Assembly (NCBI RefSeq): GCF_000987775.1
Contig: NZ_LAHO01000005.1
Span: 124,001 to 188,000, forward strand
DNA from: Arsukibacterium ikkense
Lineage (GTDB): Bacteria; Pseudomonadota; Gammaproteobacteria; Enterobacterales; Alteromonadaceae
Direction of reading: 5' to 3'
Length of the DNA: 64,000 nt
Positions 43,213 to 53,981 of the stretch are shown in pieces (the first letter of the stretch is position 1; each line of letters opens with the position of its first letter). A program made the translations under genes and the position numbers. Below the pieces are notes generated by a model, which was not told the origin of the DNA, did not search any database, and saw only the letters and a list, made by a program, of their open reading frames with translations.

Positions 43213-44364
43213 ATGCGCCAAGGTTTCCAACCCATGTCAATATTGCTGGCTGGTATGCTGCTGTTGGCCGGCAATCCGCTTGCTGCGGTTGAAGTTGATG
43301 CATTATACCTGGCCGATGTCAGCGCCGATCAAACGCAGCGACAATGGCAAAACAATGCCCTGGCACAGGTTATTACCCGGTTAACCGGCATCAATAACTT
43401 TTCTGACTACCCTGAAATTACCCGAGAACTGAACAATGCCGGGCGTTATGTGAAGCAATTTGAGTCGCACCGTCACAATGGCGATACGCGTTTAAAAGTA
43501 TTGCTAGATGCCAGCCTGATTAACCCGCTACTGCAACAACAGGGTATTGCTATCTGGGGCGCTCACCGGCCGGAAATATTAGTCTGGATAGTGCAGCAGC
43601 AGGCAGGAGAACGCCGCTTTTTGCGCCAACCTGAACATGAGTTGGTTAAGTTGCTTTTACCACATTTAGCAGAAAACGGCATTCCGGTTACCTTGCCGTT
43701 ATACGACATTGAGGATTTAAGCCAATTGTCTGAAACGGATGTCTGGGCAGGTTTCTGGCAGTCTATTAATCAGGCCAGCAGCCGTTACCGACCAGACCGG
43801 GTGATGACAATAGCGTTTGATGAGGTTAACCGTGATGGTGCAACATTGCAGCGTTTAAGTTGGCAGCGGCAAAGCACAGGCCCCGGCACAGAGCAGAACA
43901 GAATTATTCGTAACGAAGTTACTGCTGTTGACCACCTGGCTTTAGTGCAGGCGTTTAGCACCACACTCACTCGTGAGTTGGCAGCTGAACAAGCCGTGCT
44001 GTTGCAGCCACAGACACAGACATTCCAGCTTGAAGTGGAAAACCTGAATACCCTGGCTGATGTGGTGGCGGTAGAACGCTTAATTGGCCGGGTATTAGGT
44101 GTAGCCTCAGTAACCTTAAGCCAGTTTTCGGCAAATCGCGCCCAATTTGCTGTTGAGTTACAGATTGAACTGGCGCAGTTAAGCCGTATTTTACAGTGGG
44201 AACCTTCTTTGCAAATTAGTGAAGTTGCTGCTGGCCGTGAAGGAGGAATTTACCTGGGTGGCATAGCGCCAGGGTTAAGGCCTGTTGGCCCAAGATCAGA
44301 AGCGGTTAGCTCGTTAAATATGACTAGGCAAGTTCATGCCAGCTACCGGTTTATCAGGCGTTAA
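43213..44364 (+). CDS. DUF2066 secreted protein
   Basis: 383 residues with a signal peptide (cut near LAA25). The family's N-terminal pattern is clear (VDALYLADVSADQTQRQWQN, then ALAQVITRLTG). The C-terminus is less conserved. It is always next to hda in related genomes, and here its stop codon is immediately followed by the hda ATG. Function unknown. Confidence 0.85.
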   Translation: MRQGFQPMSILLAGMLLLAGNPLAAVEVDALYLADVSADQTQRQWQNNALAQVITRLTGINNFSDYPEITRELNNAGRYVKQFESHRHNGDTRLKVLLDASLINPLLQQQGIAIWGAHRPEILVWIVQQQAGERRFLRQPEHELVKLLLPHLAENGIPVTLPLYDIEDLSQLSETDVWAGFWQSINQASSRYRPDRVMTIAFDEVNRDGATLQRLSWQRQSTGPGTEQNRIIRNEVTAVDHLALVQAFSTTLTRELAAEQAVLLQPQTQTFQLEVENLNTLADVVAVERLIGRVLGVASVTLSQFSANRAQFAVELQIELAQLSRILQWEPSLQISEVAAGREGGIYLGGIAPGLRPVGPRSEAVSSLNMTRQVHASYRFIRR

Positions 44365-45060
44365 ATGCAGCCTCTGCAGTATACCCTGGCGGTAACCCTG
44401 CCTGACGATGAAACTCTGGATAGTTTTTATGCCGCAGGCCAAACTGAAGCGGTCAGTCTGCTTAAACATTATTTGCAATTTGCTGCAGGCCAGGCGCCGT
44501 TATATTTGTTTGGTGCCAGTGGCAGCGGTAAATCGCACTTACTTTATGCTGCCTGTGTATTTGCGCAGGAGCGCGGTTTAACGTCTCAGCTGTTGGCACT
44601 GCAGGATTATCAGCAACTGAGCCCACGTTTGCTCGACAACCTGGAACAGCTAGATGTGGTTTGCCTGGACAATATTCAGGCAATAGCCGGTGATCTCAGT
44701 TGGCAAATTGCAGTATTTGATTTATACAATCGGATGCAGGAACAAGGTAAGGCCTTGATCATTGTCGGTAATCAGGCGCCACAGCAGCTGGGTTTTGCGC
44801 TGGCGGATTTGGTATCCAGACTGCACGCCTGTCAGAGCCTGCAACTGCGATTGCTGACCGATGATGATAAACAAAAACTGTTACAGCAAAAAGCCCATCA
44901 GCGAGGCATGGAACTAGCTGATGAAGTGGCCCGCTTTTTGTTGAACCGTTATAACCGCGATATCCGCTCCCTGGTTGCCATTTTAGATCAGCTCGATAAA
45001 GCCTCCATCGTGCATCAACGCAAGTTAACCATTCCTTTTATTAAATCTATTCTACTTTAG
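44365..45060 (+). CDS. hda: DnaA inactivator Hda
   Basis: 231 residues of the DnaA AAA+ class without the DNA-binding domain IV. The N-terminal clamp-binding motif MQPLQYTLAVTLPDDETLDSF (Q-L at start) is followed by Walker A GASGSGKSHLL (about 49-59), Walker B VVCLDNIQAI and the arginine-finger region. With the DNA clamp it stimulates DnaA-ATP hydrolysis, preventing re-initiation of replication. Translationally coupled to the DUF2066 gene (0 bp gap). Confidence 0.94.
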   Translation: MQPLQYTLAVTLPDDETLDSFYAAGQTEAVSLLKHYLQFAAGQAPLYLFGASGSGKSHLLYAACVFAQERGLTSQLLALQDYQQLSPRLLDNLEQLDVVCLDNIQAIAGDLSWQIAVFDLYNRMQEQGKALIIVGNQAPQQLGFALADLVSRLHACQSLQLRLLTDDDKQKLLQQKAHQRGMELADEVARFLLNRYNRDIRSLVAILDQLDKASIVHQRKLTIPFIKSILL

Positions 45061-45083
45061 CGCCTTAAGCATTATTTTAGCTG

Positions 45084-45122
45084 AAAAAAGCCTGTCAGAG
45101 ACTGCGAATTAGCCGGCTTTTT
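45084..45122 (+). terminator. Terminator between hda and pheS
   Basis: AAAAAAGCC (45084-45092) and GGCTTTTT (45115-45122) form the arms, with an intervening 22-nt loop that could fold further, and the downstream arm supplies the U-run. Confidence 0.65.
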
Positions 45123-45149
45123 GGTGTATCATTAGCGGTTTTAATCTGA

Positions 45150-46160
<1,011 letters not shown>

Positions 46161-46176
46161 GCGGAGTATTCCTGGA

Positions 46177-48564
46177 ATGAAATTTAGCGAAATGTGGTTA
46201 CGGCAGTGGGTTAATCCGGCAATAGATACCGCAGCCTTATCTGAACAATTATCGATGGCCGGTTTAGAAGTCGATGGTATTGAGCCGGTGGCTGGCGTCT
46301 TCAGTGGTGTGGTAGTGGGGGAAGTTGTGGCTTGTGGCCCCCATCCGGATGCGGATAAGCTGCAGATTACCCAGGTTAATATTGGCCAGCCTGAACTATT
46401 AGATATAGTGTGTGGTGCCAAAAACTGCCGGCTGGGTTTAAAAGTCGCAGTAGCTACAGTGGGCGCCGTGCTACCTGGTGATTTTGTGATTAAAAAGGCC
46501 AAGCTTCGCGGCCAGCCTTCAAACGGCATGTTGTGCTCGTTTTCTGAGCTGGGCATGGCGGACGATTCAGAGGGTATTATGGAGCTGCCGGCTGACGCCC
46601 CGCTTGGTATTGATATCCGGCAGTATCTGGAGCTGGATGACTATACCATTGAAGTTGACCTGACCCCAAACCGGGCTGATTGCCTGGGGATTAAAGGCCT
46701 GGCGCGGGAAGTCGGTGTGTTAAATAAGCTGAGTGTTTGTCAGCCGGAATTTCAAGCGGTTACTCCCACAATTACTGAGCAAAAAAACATTACGCTGTCA
46801 GCGGCCGAGGCGTGTCCACGCTACCTTGGCCGTGTTATTAAAGATGTTGATCTTAGCCGTAGCAGCCCGTTGTGGTTAACTGAAAAGCTGCGTCGTTGCG
46901 GCGTGCGTAGTATTGACCCTGTGGTAGATGTTACCAACTATGTGCTGCTAGAGTTAGGTCATCCGATGCATGCCTTCGATTTAGACCGGTTAGCTGGTGA
47001 CATAGAGGTGCGTTTTGCCCGTGACGGCGAGAAATTAGTGCTGCTTGACGAAACTGAAGTGGTATTAAAAGCCAATACCTTGTTAATTGCGGACAGTGAA
47101 AATGCACTGGCGATGGCGGGTATTTTTGGTGGCTTGCACAGCGGTGTCACCAGTAAAACCAAAGATATTTTTCTGGAAAGTGCTTTTTTCTCACCATTAG
47201 CTATTGCCGGCAAAGCGCGCCAATATGGTTTGCATACGGATGCGTCTCACCGCTATGAACGTGGGGTTGATCCTGAATTGCAACGCACAGCCATGGAGCG
47301 TGCTACCGCCTTACTGCTGCAAATTGTCGGTGGTAAAGCTGGGCCGATAGTGGAAGCTGTGGCGCCAGAGCACTTACCTAAGTCTGCAAAGATTGATTTA
47401 ACTGAAGCAAAATTATTACGCTTGCTGGGGCACCCGATTGCCAAAGCTGAGGTTACCGATATTTTAAGTCGGCTGGGCCTGGCGGTAACGCAAATCGATG
47501 GCGGATGGCATGTCTCAGTACCTGGTTACCGGTTTGATATCGGAATTAGTGAAGATCTTATTGAAGAAATTGCCCGGGTATATGGCTATAACAATATTCC
47601 GAATGTTGCGCCGCAAGCGGCACTCAGTATGCGTAAATTCAGCGAAGCCGAGCTAAATGTACAACGGATGCGTGAGCTGCTGGTTGACCGCGGTTATCAG
47701 GAAGCTATAACTTACAGCTTCGTTGACCCGAAAGTGCAGCACACCTTATTTCCGCAGCAGCAGGCGCTGGTGTTACCTAACCCCATTTCGGCAGATATGT
47801 CGGCTATGCGATTGAATTTGTGGCCAGGTCTGCTACAGGCAGTGCAACACAACCAGAACCGCCAGCAAAGTCGCATACGTTTGTTTGAATATGGTTTAAA
47901 GTTTATTCCTGATGCGGCGGCGGAAGGAGGGGTGCGGCAGGTTGCGGTAATAGGTGGCGTGGTGGTGGGCTCGTTCAGCAATGAGCATTGGGCCATCGCT
48001 GAGCGTGCTGCTGATTTCTTTGACGTTAAAGGTGATGTTGAAGCTTTGCTTAGCGTCACCTCTGCTGGCGCTGAGTTTGCGTTTGAACGTGGCGAGCATT
48101 GTGCGCTGCATCCGGGCCAGACAGCCCGGATCAGACGCGCCGGTAACGTTGTGGGTTATGTTGGCGCATTGCATCCGGAAGCGGAGCGAAAACTTGGTAT
48201 AAAGGGCAAAGCATACTTATTTGAACTGGAACTGGCGGCCGTTGGTCAGCGTGCTATTGTTGAAGCAGAGGAGCTGTCGAAATACCCGGCGAACCGACGT
48301 GATTTAGCAATAGTAGTAAAAACGGATGTGCGTTTTGCTGATATTACTGCTAGTATAAAAAAAGTTGGCGTAAATCAATTAGTTGACCTAAAATTGTTTG
48401 ACGTATATACCGGACAGGGTGTGGCAGACGGATACAAGTCACTTGCCATCGCTCTGACTTTGCAGGATAAAACGCGTACCCTTGAAGATAAAGATATTCA
48501 AGTTGTTGTAAATCAAGTGGTTAACGTGCTTAAAGACGAATTCGACGCAACGTTGAGGGATTAG
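46177..48564 (+). CDS. pheT: Phenylalanyl-tRNA synthetase beta subunit
   Basis: 795 residues, the standard length. The N-terminal tRNA-binding (OB) domain ([26 protein letters not shown]), B3/B4 editing region, B5 (GHPIAKAEV...) and the ferredoxin-fold anticodon domain at the C-terminus are in order. It starts 16 bp after pheS and ends 2 bp before ihfA. Confidence 0.96.
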   Translation: MKFSEMWLRQWVNPAIDTAALSEQLSMAGLEVDGIEPVAGVFSGVVVGEVVACGPHPDADKLQITQVNIGQPELLDIVCGAKNCRLGLKVAVATVGAVLPGDFVIKKAKLRGQPSNGMLCSFSELGMADDSEGIMELPADAPLGIDIRQYLELDDYTIEVDLTPNRADCLGIKGLAREVGVLNKLSVCQPEFQAVTPTITEQKNITLSAAEACPRYLGRVIKDVDLSRSSPLWLTEKLRRCGVRSIDPVVDVTNYVLLELGHPMHAFDLDRLAGDIEVRFARDGEKLVLLDETEVVLKANTLLIADSENALAMAGIFGGLHSGVTSKTKDIFLESAFFSPLAIAGKARQYGLHTDASHRYERGVDPELQRTAMERATALLLQIVGGKAGPIVEAVAPEHLPKSAKIDLTEAKLLRLLGHPIAKAEVTDILSRLGLAVTQIDGGWHVSVPGYRFDIGISEDLIEEIARVYGYNNIPNVAPQAALSMRKFSEAELNVQRMRELLVDRGYQEAITYSFVDPKVQHTLFPQQQALVLPNPISADMSAMRLNLWPGLLQAVQHNQNRQQSRIRLFEYGLKFIPDAAAEGGVRQVAVIGGVVVGSFSNEHWAIAERAADFFDVKGDVEALLSVTSAGAEFAFERGEHCALHPGQTARIRRAGNVVGYVGALHPEAERKLGIKGKAYLFELELAAVGQRAIVEAEELSKYPANRRDLAIVVKTDVRFADITASIKKVGVNQLVDLKLFDVYTGQGVADGYKSLAIALTLQDKTRTLEDKDIQVVVNQVVNVLKDEFDATLRD

Positions 48565-48566
48565 GA

Positions 48567-48863
48567 ATGGCGCTTACCAAAGCTGATTTAGCAGAACGTT
48601 TGTTTAGCAAGTTTGGCGTTAGCAAACGTGATGCTAAATTGATCGTTGAAGCTTTTTTTGAAGAAATTCGTACCGCATTAGAAGCGGGGGAGCAAGTAAA
48701 GTTATCTGGCTTTGGTAACTTTGACTTACGGGTTAAAAACGAACGGCCAGGGCGCAACCCTAAAACGGGCGAGGATATTCCTATTTCCGCTCGTTGTGTG
48801 GTGACATTCCGACCTGGGCAGAAGTTAAAATCACGGGTTGAAACGGGTACCAGTAAATCCTGA
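48567..48863 (+). CDS. ihfA: Integration host factor alpha subunit
   Basis: 98 residues of the HU/IHF fold. [12 protein letters not shown] at the start and [29 protein letters not shown] (the DNA-bending arm and end) mark IhfA rather than HU. With IhfB it bends DNA sharply. The pheST-ihfA operon is conserved. Confidence 0.96.
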   Translation: MALTKADLAERLFSKFGVSKRDAKLIVEAFFEEIRTALEAGEQVKLSGFGNFDLRVKNERPGRNPKTGEDIPISARCVVTFRPGQKLKSRVETGTSKS

Positions 48864-48985
48864 TGTTGTTTGCTGTGCAGTCATTAAATGGATTACCGGT
48901 ACAACGTTGTTGTTAAACGTTGAGTGACCGTGTTTATCTGGCTGCTGGTTGCTAAGAACACGGTACCAACTTTGTCGATAAAAAT

Positions 48986-49021
48986 ACGATAGTTGCCTTA
49001 ATGGCAATTATCGTTTTTTTT
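48986..49021 (+). terminator. Terminator of the pheST-ihfA operon
   Basis: ACGATAGTTGCC (48986-48997), TTAA loop and GGCAATTATCGT with a run of eight or more T form an intrinsic terminator. The rest of 48864-49136 shows no gene. Confidence 0.9.
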
Positions 49022-49136
49022 TGTCTGAATTGTCTTAGAAAACTGATCCAGTGACAAACTTTTATTGTAAAGAAAAGAGTTCACTACCGTACTTGGTACA
49101 GGTATTACTGTTTAGACTGCAGGGCTCAAACATAGT

Positions 49137-50078
49137 ATGACAATTAAAATAGGAATTAGTGCTTGCGTGCTGGGTGAACCCGTGCGGTTTGACGGCGGCC
49201 ACAAAGCATCGGGCTTTTGTCTGCAGCAATTAAAACCATTAGTACAATACATTGCCGTGTGTCCGGAGCAAGCCATTGGCTTAGGGGTGCCAAGGCCAGC
49301 CATCCGGCTGCAGCGCGACAGCGCCATGCAGATACGGTTGGTACAAAGCCGTGACCCGGCAATTGATCACACCGCAAAAATGCTCAGTTATACCGAAAAG
49401 TTACTGCCTGAACTGGCCGTATTGAGCGGTTATGTGGTCTGCGCCAAATCACCCAGCTGTGGTATGGAGCGGGTCAGGTTGTATGATGATGCCGGCCAGC
49501 AACTGGGTAAAATTGGTGTTGGTATTTATACCCGTCAATTAATGCAACACTATCCGTGGTTGCCTGTTGAGGAAGATGGCAGGTTACTGGACCCGACAAT
49601 AAAAGAGAATTTTATTACCCGCATCTTTGCTTGCCACGACTATCAGCAGCAGATGCAGGGCGGCTTTACCGTAGCAAAACTGGTGCAGTTTCACAGCCGA
49701 TATAAATTCCTGGTGATGGCACATAGCCCCGTGGCGTACCGTGAGTTGGGCAGGCTGGTGGCCAGCGCAAAATTATTTACGCCAGCAGATTTGTCAGAAC
49801 GTTATCTGACAGATCTGATGCATGCCTTGAAAAATATCGCCAGCAGACAACAGCATGCTAATGTGTTGCAACATTTACAGGGCTTTTTGAAGAAATCCCT
49901 TAATCGCGCTGAAAAGCTTGAACTTACCGATTTAATTCATCGTTACAGGCAGGGGTTCTTGCCACTGATGGCACCGTTAACCCTGCTTAACCATCATTTG
50001 CGGCAGTTTCCTAATCAATATGTGGCGGCGCAGCGTTATTTAAATCCTTACCCGGAACAGCTTGGATTGAGAGCCTGA
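49137..50078 (+). CDS. DUF523-DUF1722 (YbgA-like) protein
   Basis: 313 residues. Residues 1-150 are DUF523 (ISACVLGEPVRFDGGHK with Cys8, CPEQAIGLGVPRPAIRL, CAKSPSCGMERVRLYD with two Cys). The remainder is DUF1722 (YbgA: FHSRYKFLVMAHSP and helical end). The Cys placement suggests metal or Fe-S binding. The family often precedes photolyase genes, as it does in E. coli (ybgA-phrB) and here; the function is unknown. Confidence 0.88.
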   Translation: MTIKIGISACVLGEPVRFDGGHKASGFCLQQLKPLVQYIAVCPEQAIGLGVPRPAIRLQRDSAMQIRLVQSRDPAIDHTAKMLSYTEKLLPELAVLSGYVVCAKSPSCGMERVRLYDDAGQQLGKIGVGIYTRQLMQHYPWLPVEEDGRLLDPTIKENFITRIFACHDYQQQMQGGFTVAKLVQFHSRYKFLVMAHSPVAYRELGRLVASAKLFTPADLSERYLTDLMHALKNIASRQQHANVLQHLQGFLKKSLNRAEKLELTDLIHRYRQGFLPLMAPLTLLNHHLRQFPNQYVAAQRYLNPYPEQLGLRA

Positions 50079-50079
50079 T

Positions 50080-51528
50080 ATGTCAAAACCTGTTGCATTG
50101 CATGTCGTCTGGCTACGGAACGATTTAAGAGCCTATGATAATGCCGCCTTATTTCATGCGGTAACCGCAGCCAATAATGATGCTGATAGCGCTGTGCTGG
50201 CCGTGTTTGTCGCTACTGCTGCTAGCTGGCAGCAGCATCATATGTCTACTATTAAGCAAGACTTTATCCGCCAACGGGTACGTCAGTTAACTGTAGAGTT
50301 GGCTGAGCAGGGTGTCGCTATGCTGGCGTTAGAGGCAAATCATTATCAGGATTGTCGTCCAGTTTTTGCCAAATTGAGTGCATTGGGCATGGTGGCGTTG
50401 TATAGCCAGCCAGAATACGAATTGCGCGAGCAACAGCGCGACCGGCAGATCACTGCAGATCTGCAAGCCGCCGGGGTTGCGGTTCATTGGTATGACCGGC
50501 AATGTGTTATGCCGCCAGGCAGCATTCTGACGCAAAGTGGTGATACCTATAAAGTGTTTACCCCCTTTAAGCGCAATTGGTTGGCCAGACTGCAGCAACT
50601 AGGTGTGCGTTGTTATCCCAGAGTCAGGGCTGAAAAATTTTATGATGTCAGTGCTATAGGTGAGCAGTTGGCCCTGCCTGCTATGCAAAACGGTGATAAC
50701 AGCGCTGCAGCCTGGCCGGTAGCAGAGCAGCAAATTCTTGAGCAGATGCGTCAGTTTTGTCAGCAACAGGTGGCAGATTATCAGCGGACACGAGATTTCC
50801 CTGAGCAAGCCGGGACCTCGGGTTTGTCAGCTTATCTGGCAATTGGGGTTATTTCGGCTCAGCAATGTGTTAACCGGCTGCAATTGGAAGCCGCAGTAAC
50901 ACTGGAGCAGGATAAAAGCGGAGCCAGTGTCTGGTTGTCAGAATTAATCTGGCGTGAGTTCTATAAACATATCCTGGTAGCTTATCCTGATTTAATAAAA
51001 CACAATCCATTTCAGGCAGATACTGCAGCAATTCGCTGGTCTAACAGCAAAACACTTTTTGACGCCTGGTGTCAGGGAAAAACCGGTTACCCAATTGTCG
51101 ATGCAGCTATGCGGCAGCTTAACCAAACAGGTTGGATGCACAACAGGCTGCGGATGATTACGGCCAGCTTCCTGGTTAAGGATTTACATATTGATTGGCG
51201 CTGGGGCGAGCAATATTTTATGTCACGCCTAATAGACGGCGACTTTGCTGCCAATAATGGTGGTTGGCAATGGGCCGCCTCTACCGGCACCGACGCTGCA
51301 CCTTATTTCAGAATTTTTAATCCAGTAACGCAAAGCGAACGTTTTGATCCTGCTGGTAACTTTATCAGGCGATATTTGCCCGAGTTAGCTAAACAATCTG
51401 CCAAAACTATTCATTGGCCACATAACAAAGGTACCCCCGCTGAGTATTGGCCAGCGGTGGTTGATCACAACGACGCCCGTAAAATTACACTGGCACTTTT
51501 TGCCGAGGTTAAAAAACCAAATGCCTGA
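50080..51528 (+). CDS. phrB: Deoxyribodipyrimidine photolyase
   Basis: 482 residues. The N-terminal antenna domain starts HVVWLRNDLRAYDN, and the FAD domain has TSGLSAYLAIGVIS, WLSELIWREFYKHIL, GKTGYPIVDAAMRQL, and the tryptophan-rich ANNGGWQWAASTGTDAAPYFRIFNP. It repairs UV cyclobutane dimers using blue light. The start follows the DUF523-DUF1722 stop by 1 bp. The PhrB end overlaps the next gene by 8 bp. Confidence 0.95.
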   Translation: MSKPVALHVVWLRNDLRAYDNAALFHAVTAANNDADSAVLAVFVATAASWQQHHMSTIKQDFIRQRVRQLTVELAEQGVAMLALEANHYQDCRPVFAKLSALGMVALYSQPEYELREQQRDRQITADLQAAGVAVHWYDRQCVMPPGSILTQSGDTYKVFTPFKRNWLARLQQLGVRCYPRVRAEKFYDVSAIGEQLALPAMQNGDNSAAAWPVAEQQILEQMRQFCQQQVADYQRTRDFPEQAGTSGLSAYLAIGVISAQQCVNRLQLEAAVTLEQDKSGASVWLSELIWREFYKHILVAYPDLIKHNPFQADTAAIRWSNSKTLFDAWCQGKTGYPIVDAAMRQLNQTGWMHNRLRMITASFLVKDLHIDWRWGEQYFMSRLIDGDFAANNGGWQWAASTGTDAAPYFRIFNPVTQSERFDPAGNFIRRYLPELAKQSAKTIHWPHNKGTPAEYWPAVVDHNDARKITLALFAEVKKPNA

Positions 51529-51961
51529 GTTAACTGAAAGCAAATTAACGCGATTTTTAAAGTTCTATAATGCATTGTCGCATGACGGGTTACGTCAACT
51601 GGCAGATATCTATACCGCTGATGTGGTATTTATTGATCCGGTACACCAGATCACTGGCCGGGATCAGCTTAGCCGTTACTTTTCTCATGCCTATCAACGG
51701 TTGATTTATTGTAAGTTTGAACCTGTATCGCAAAGTGATAATGAGCAACAAAGCTTTATCAGCTGGGTGATGACCTTATCGCATCCGGCGATTGCCAAGG
51801 GGAAACCGCTGGTTGTGCACGGTTGCTCCGAGCTACGTTGGCGGCAACAGCATATTTATTATCATCGAGATTTTTATGATTTGACCGAACTGGTTTATCA
51901 GCACTTGCCGGTTCTGGGCTGGGCAACATCTAAAGTAAAACAGCGAATGGCGCAAGCCTGA
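51521..51961 (+). CDS. NTF2-like (SnoaL) small protein
   Basis: 146 residues from the ATG at 51521 (MPELTESKLTRFLKFY), which overlaps the phrB stop by 8 bp; the frame is open further back but that part is within phrB. The motifs LADIYTADVVFIDPVHQITGRDQL and a C-terminal HYHRDFYD are typical of NTF2-like folds. In related clusters this gene always sits between photolyase and an FAD oxidoreductase. Confidence 0.83.
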   Translation: MPELTESKLTRFLKFYNALSHDGLRQLADIYTADVVFIDPVHQITGRDQLSRYFSHAYQRLIYCKFEPVSQSDNEQQSFISWVMTLSHPAIAKGKPLVVHGCSELRWRQQHIYYHRDFYDLTELVYQHLPVLGWATSKVKQRMAQA

Positions 51962-51975
51962 GTAAGGAAATAGAA

Positions 51976-53232
51976 ATGCGTATAGCAGTAATTGGTGGTG
52001 GTATTTCCGGGATGCTCAGCTGGTATTTATTGCAGCAACAGCATCAGGTAACGTTGTTTGAAGCAAACGATTATCTGGGCGGGCATACCGCTACTGTTGA
52101 TGTCGAAGTAGCGGGCAAGCAATACGCTATTGATACCGGTTTTATAGTGTTCAATAACTGGACTTACCCGTTCTTCAATAAGTTTATTGCTGAACTTGCA
52201 GTTGAAAAGCTTGATACAGAAATGAGCTTTTCAGTCAAAAACCCCCGGCAAAACCTCGAATATAATGGTAACACCCTGGCGAGTTTATTTGCGCAGAAGC
52301 GCAACATTTTCCGGCTGTCGTTTTGGCGGATGCTGGCAGATATTGTTCGCTTTAATAAGTTGGGTAAGCAATTAGTGGCTGATGATCATCCGGATTTAGA
52401 TTTAAAGCTGGGCGAGTTCTTAAACAAGTATAAGTTTGGCAATGCCATGCGGGATAACTATTTGCTGCCAATGGGGGCGGCTATCTGGTCTGCTGGTTTG
52501 ACCGAGATGCCGTCATTTCCAGTGCGCTTTTTTCTGCGTTTCTTTAACAACCATGGTTTACTGAATATTAGTGACAGGCCGCAGTGGACTGTTGTTAAGG
52601 GGGGTTCTAAGCGCTATGTCGAGGCCTTGTTAGCCAAGCTCGGTACGCAGCAGTTGCGGTTGTCACAGCAGATAAGCCTGGTAGCTCGTGATGAAATGGG
52701 CGTTACCTTACATTTTACCGATGGTCGCAGTGAGCAGTTTGATAAAGTGGTCTTTGCCTGCCATAGTGATCAGGCACTAGCGTTGCTGGGGAGTAATGCC
52801 ACCGCAGATGAAATCGCAGTGCTGGGAGCTATTGCCTATCAGCAAAACGAAGTGGTGTTGCATACAGATACCCGGCTGTTACCCCAGCGGCGCCGTGCCT
52901 GGGCGTCCTGGAATTACAATCTGGATGCGACCGAGCGCAGCAGGGCAACCCTGACTTACAATATGAATATTTTGCAGCAACTGGAAGCGCCGGTAACCTT
53001 TTGTGTCACTTTAAATAACACTGCTGCAATAGCGAAAGATAAAATTCTCGGCGTCTATCACTATGCCCATCCGGTTTACAATATGATGACAATGGCGGCT
53101 CAGTCGCAGCGAAGTACGATTAATGGCCAGTATCACAGTTATTTTTGCGGTGCATACTGGTATAACGGCTTTCACGAAGATGGTGCGAAAAGTGCCGTTG
53201 ATGTTGCCGCCATGTTTGGGATTGACTATTAA
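51976..53232 (+). CDS. FAD-dependent amine-oxidase-like oxidoreductase
   Basis: 418 residues. The dinucleotide-binding motif IGGGISGMLSWYLLQQQHQVTLFE is at 6-29, followed by NDYLGGHTATVDV and FVVFNNWTYP-type substrate-site segments. This belongs to the COG2907 group of flavoproteins. In Rhodobacter a member of this type, together with a CFA-like methyltransferase, is known to make furan fatty acids. It shares its last base with the DUF1365 start (ATTAATG). Confidence 0.85.
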   Translation: MRIAVIGGGISGMLSWYLLQQQHQVTLFEANDYLGGHTATVDVEVAGKQYAIDTGFIVFNNWTYPFFNKFIAELAVEKLDTEMSFSVKNPRQNLEYNGNTLASLFAQKRNIFRLSFWRMLADIVRFNKLGKQLVADDHPDLDLKLGEFLNKYKFGNAMRDNYLLPMGAAIWSAGLTEMPSFPVRFFLRFFNNHGLLNISDRPQWTVVKGGSKRYVEALLAKLGTQQLRLSQQISLVARDEMGVTLHFTDGRSEQFDKVVFACHSDQALALLGSNATADEIAVLGAIAYQQNEVVLHTDTRLLPQRRRAWASWNYNLDATERSRATLTYNMNILQQLEAPVTFCVTLNNTAAIAKDKILGVYHYAHPVYNMMTMAAQSQRSTINGQYHSYFCGAYWYNGFHEDGAKSAVDVAAMFGIDY

Positions 53233-53981
53233 TGCAAACAGGACACGCCTTATATTGCGGTGAGGTAGGGCATAAGCGTTTTTTTCCCAAAGCTCATGGC
53301 TTCAACTATGCTTATCATCTTTACTGGCTGGATAGCCAGGCTCTTGACCCTGCCAACTTAGCAGAGGTAGGGGTAAAGTATGAAGGTTTTGCTGCGCTGA
53401 GTTACCGGCGACGTGATTATTTGCCGGGTGACGATAATCTGCTAACGGCGGTGCAGCATAAAGTCCGTGCTTTGGGTGGGTTACAAGATGTGGCTAAGGT
53501 TTATTTGTTAACTCCGCTGGCGAACTGGGGTTATTATTTTAGCCCTATTACGCTTTACTACTGTTATAACAGCAATGCTGAATTTAGCTATTTACTGGCA
53601 GAAGTCAGTAATACGCCCTGGAACGAGCGTCATTACTATTTACAGCACATTGACGCTGAGACAGCGTTCTATCAGCATGATAAGGCCTTTCATGTTTCAC
53701 CTTTTAATCCGATGGATATGCAATACCGCTGGCAAATTGCCGCACCGGCCGAAGCACTTTTTTGCAGTATTACTAATATCAAACAACAGCAGGCGGTGTT
53801 CAGTGCCTGGATTAGACTTAAACGCTTTAGTCTTAGCAGGGCGAACCGGCGGCAGATCCTGATCCGCCGCCCGTGGCAAAACGTACAGATAATGTGGCGT
53901 ATTTACTGGCATGCAGTAAAACTTTATCTAAAAGGTGTGCCAGTGCATCAACATCCAAAATCCAGGGAAAAGAAGTTATGA
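53232..53981 (+). CDS. DUF1365 protein
   Basis: 249 residues. The opening GHALYCGEVGHKRFFPKAHGFNYAYHLYWLD and the central SPITLYYCYN and EVSNTPWNERHYYL motifs identify DUF1365. It always lies between a FAD oxidoreductase and a CFA-type methyltransferase in photolyase/stress clusters. Function not established. Its stop overlaps the next start (ATGA). Confidence 0.88.
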   Translation: MQTGHALYCGEVGHKRFFPKAHGFNYAYHLYWLDSQALDPANLAEVGVKYEGFAALSYRRRDYLPGDDNLLTAVQHKVRALGGLQDVAKVYLLTPLANWGYYFSPITLYYCYNSNAEFSYLLAEVSNTPWNERHYYLQHIDAETAFYQHDKAFHVSPFNPMDMQYRWQIAAPAEALFCSITNIKQQQAVFSAWIRLKRFSLSRANRRQILIRRPWQNVQIMWRIYWHAVKLYLKGVPVHQHPKSREKKL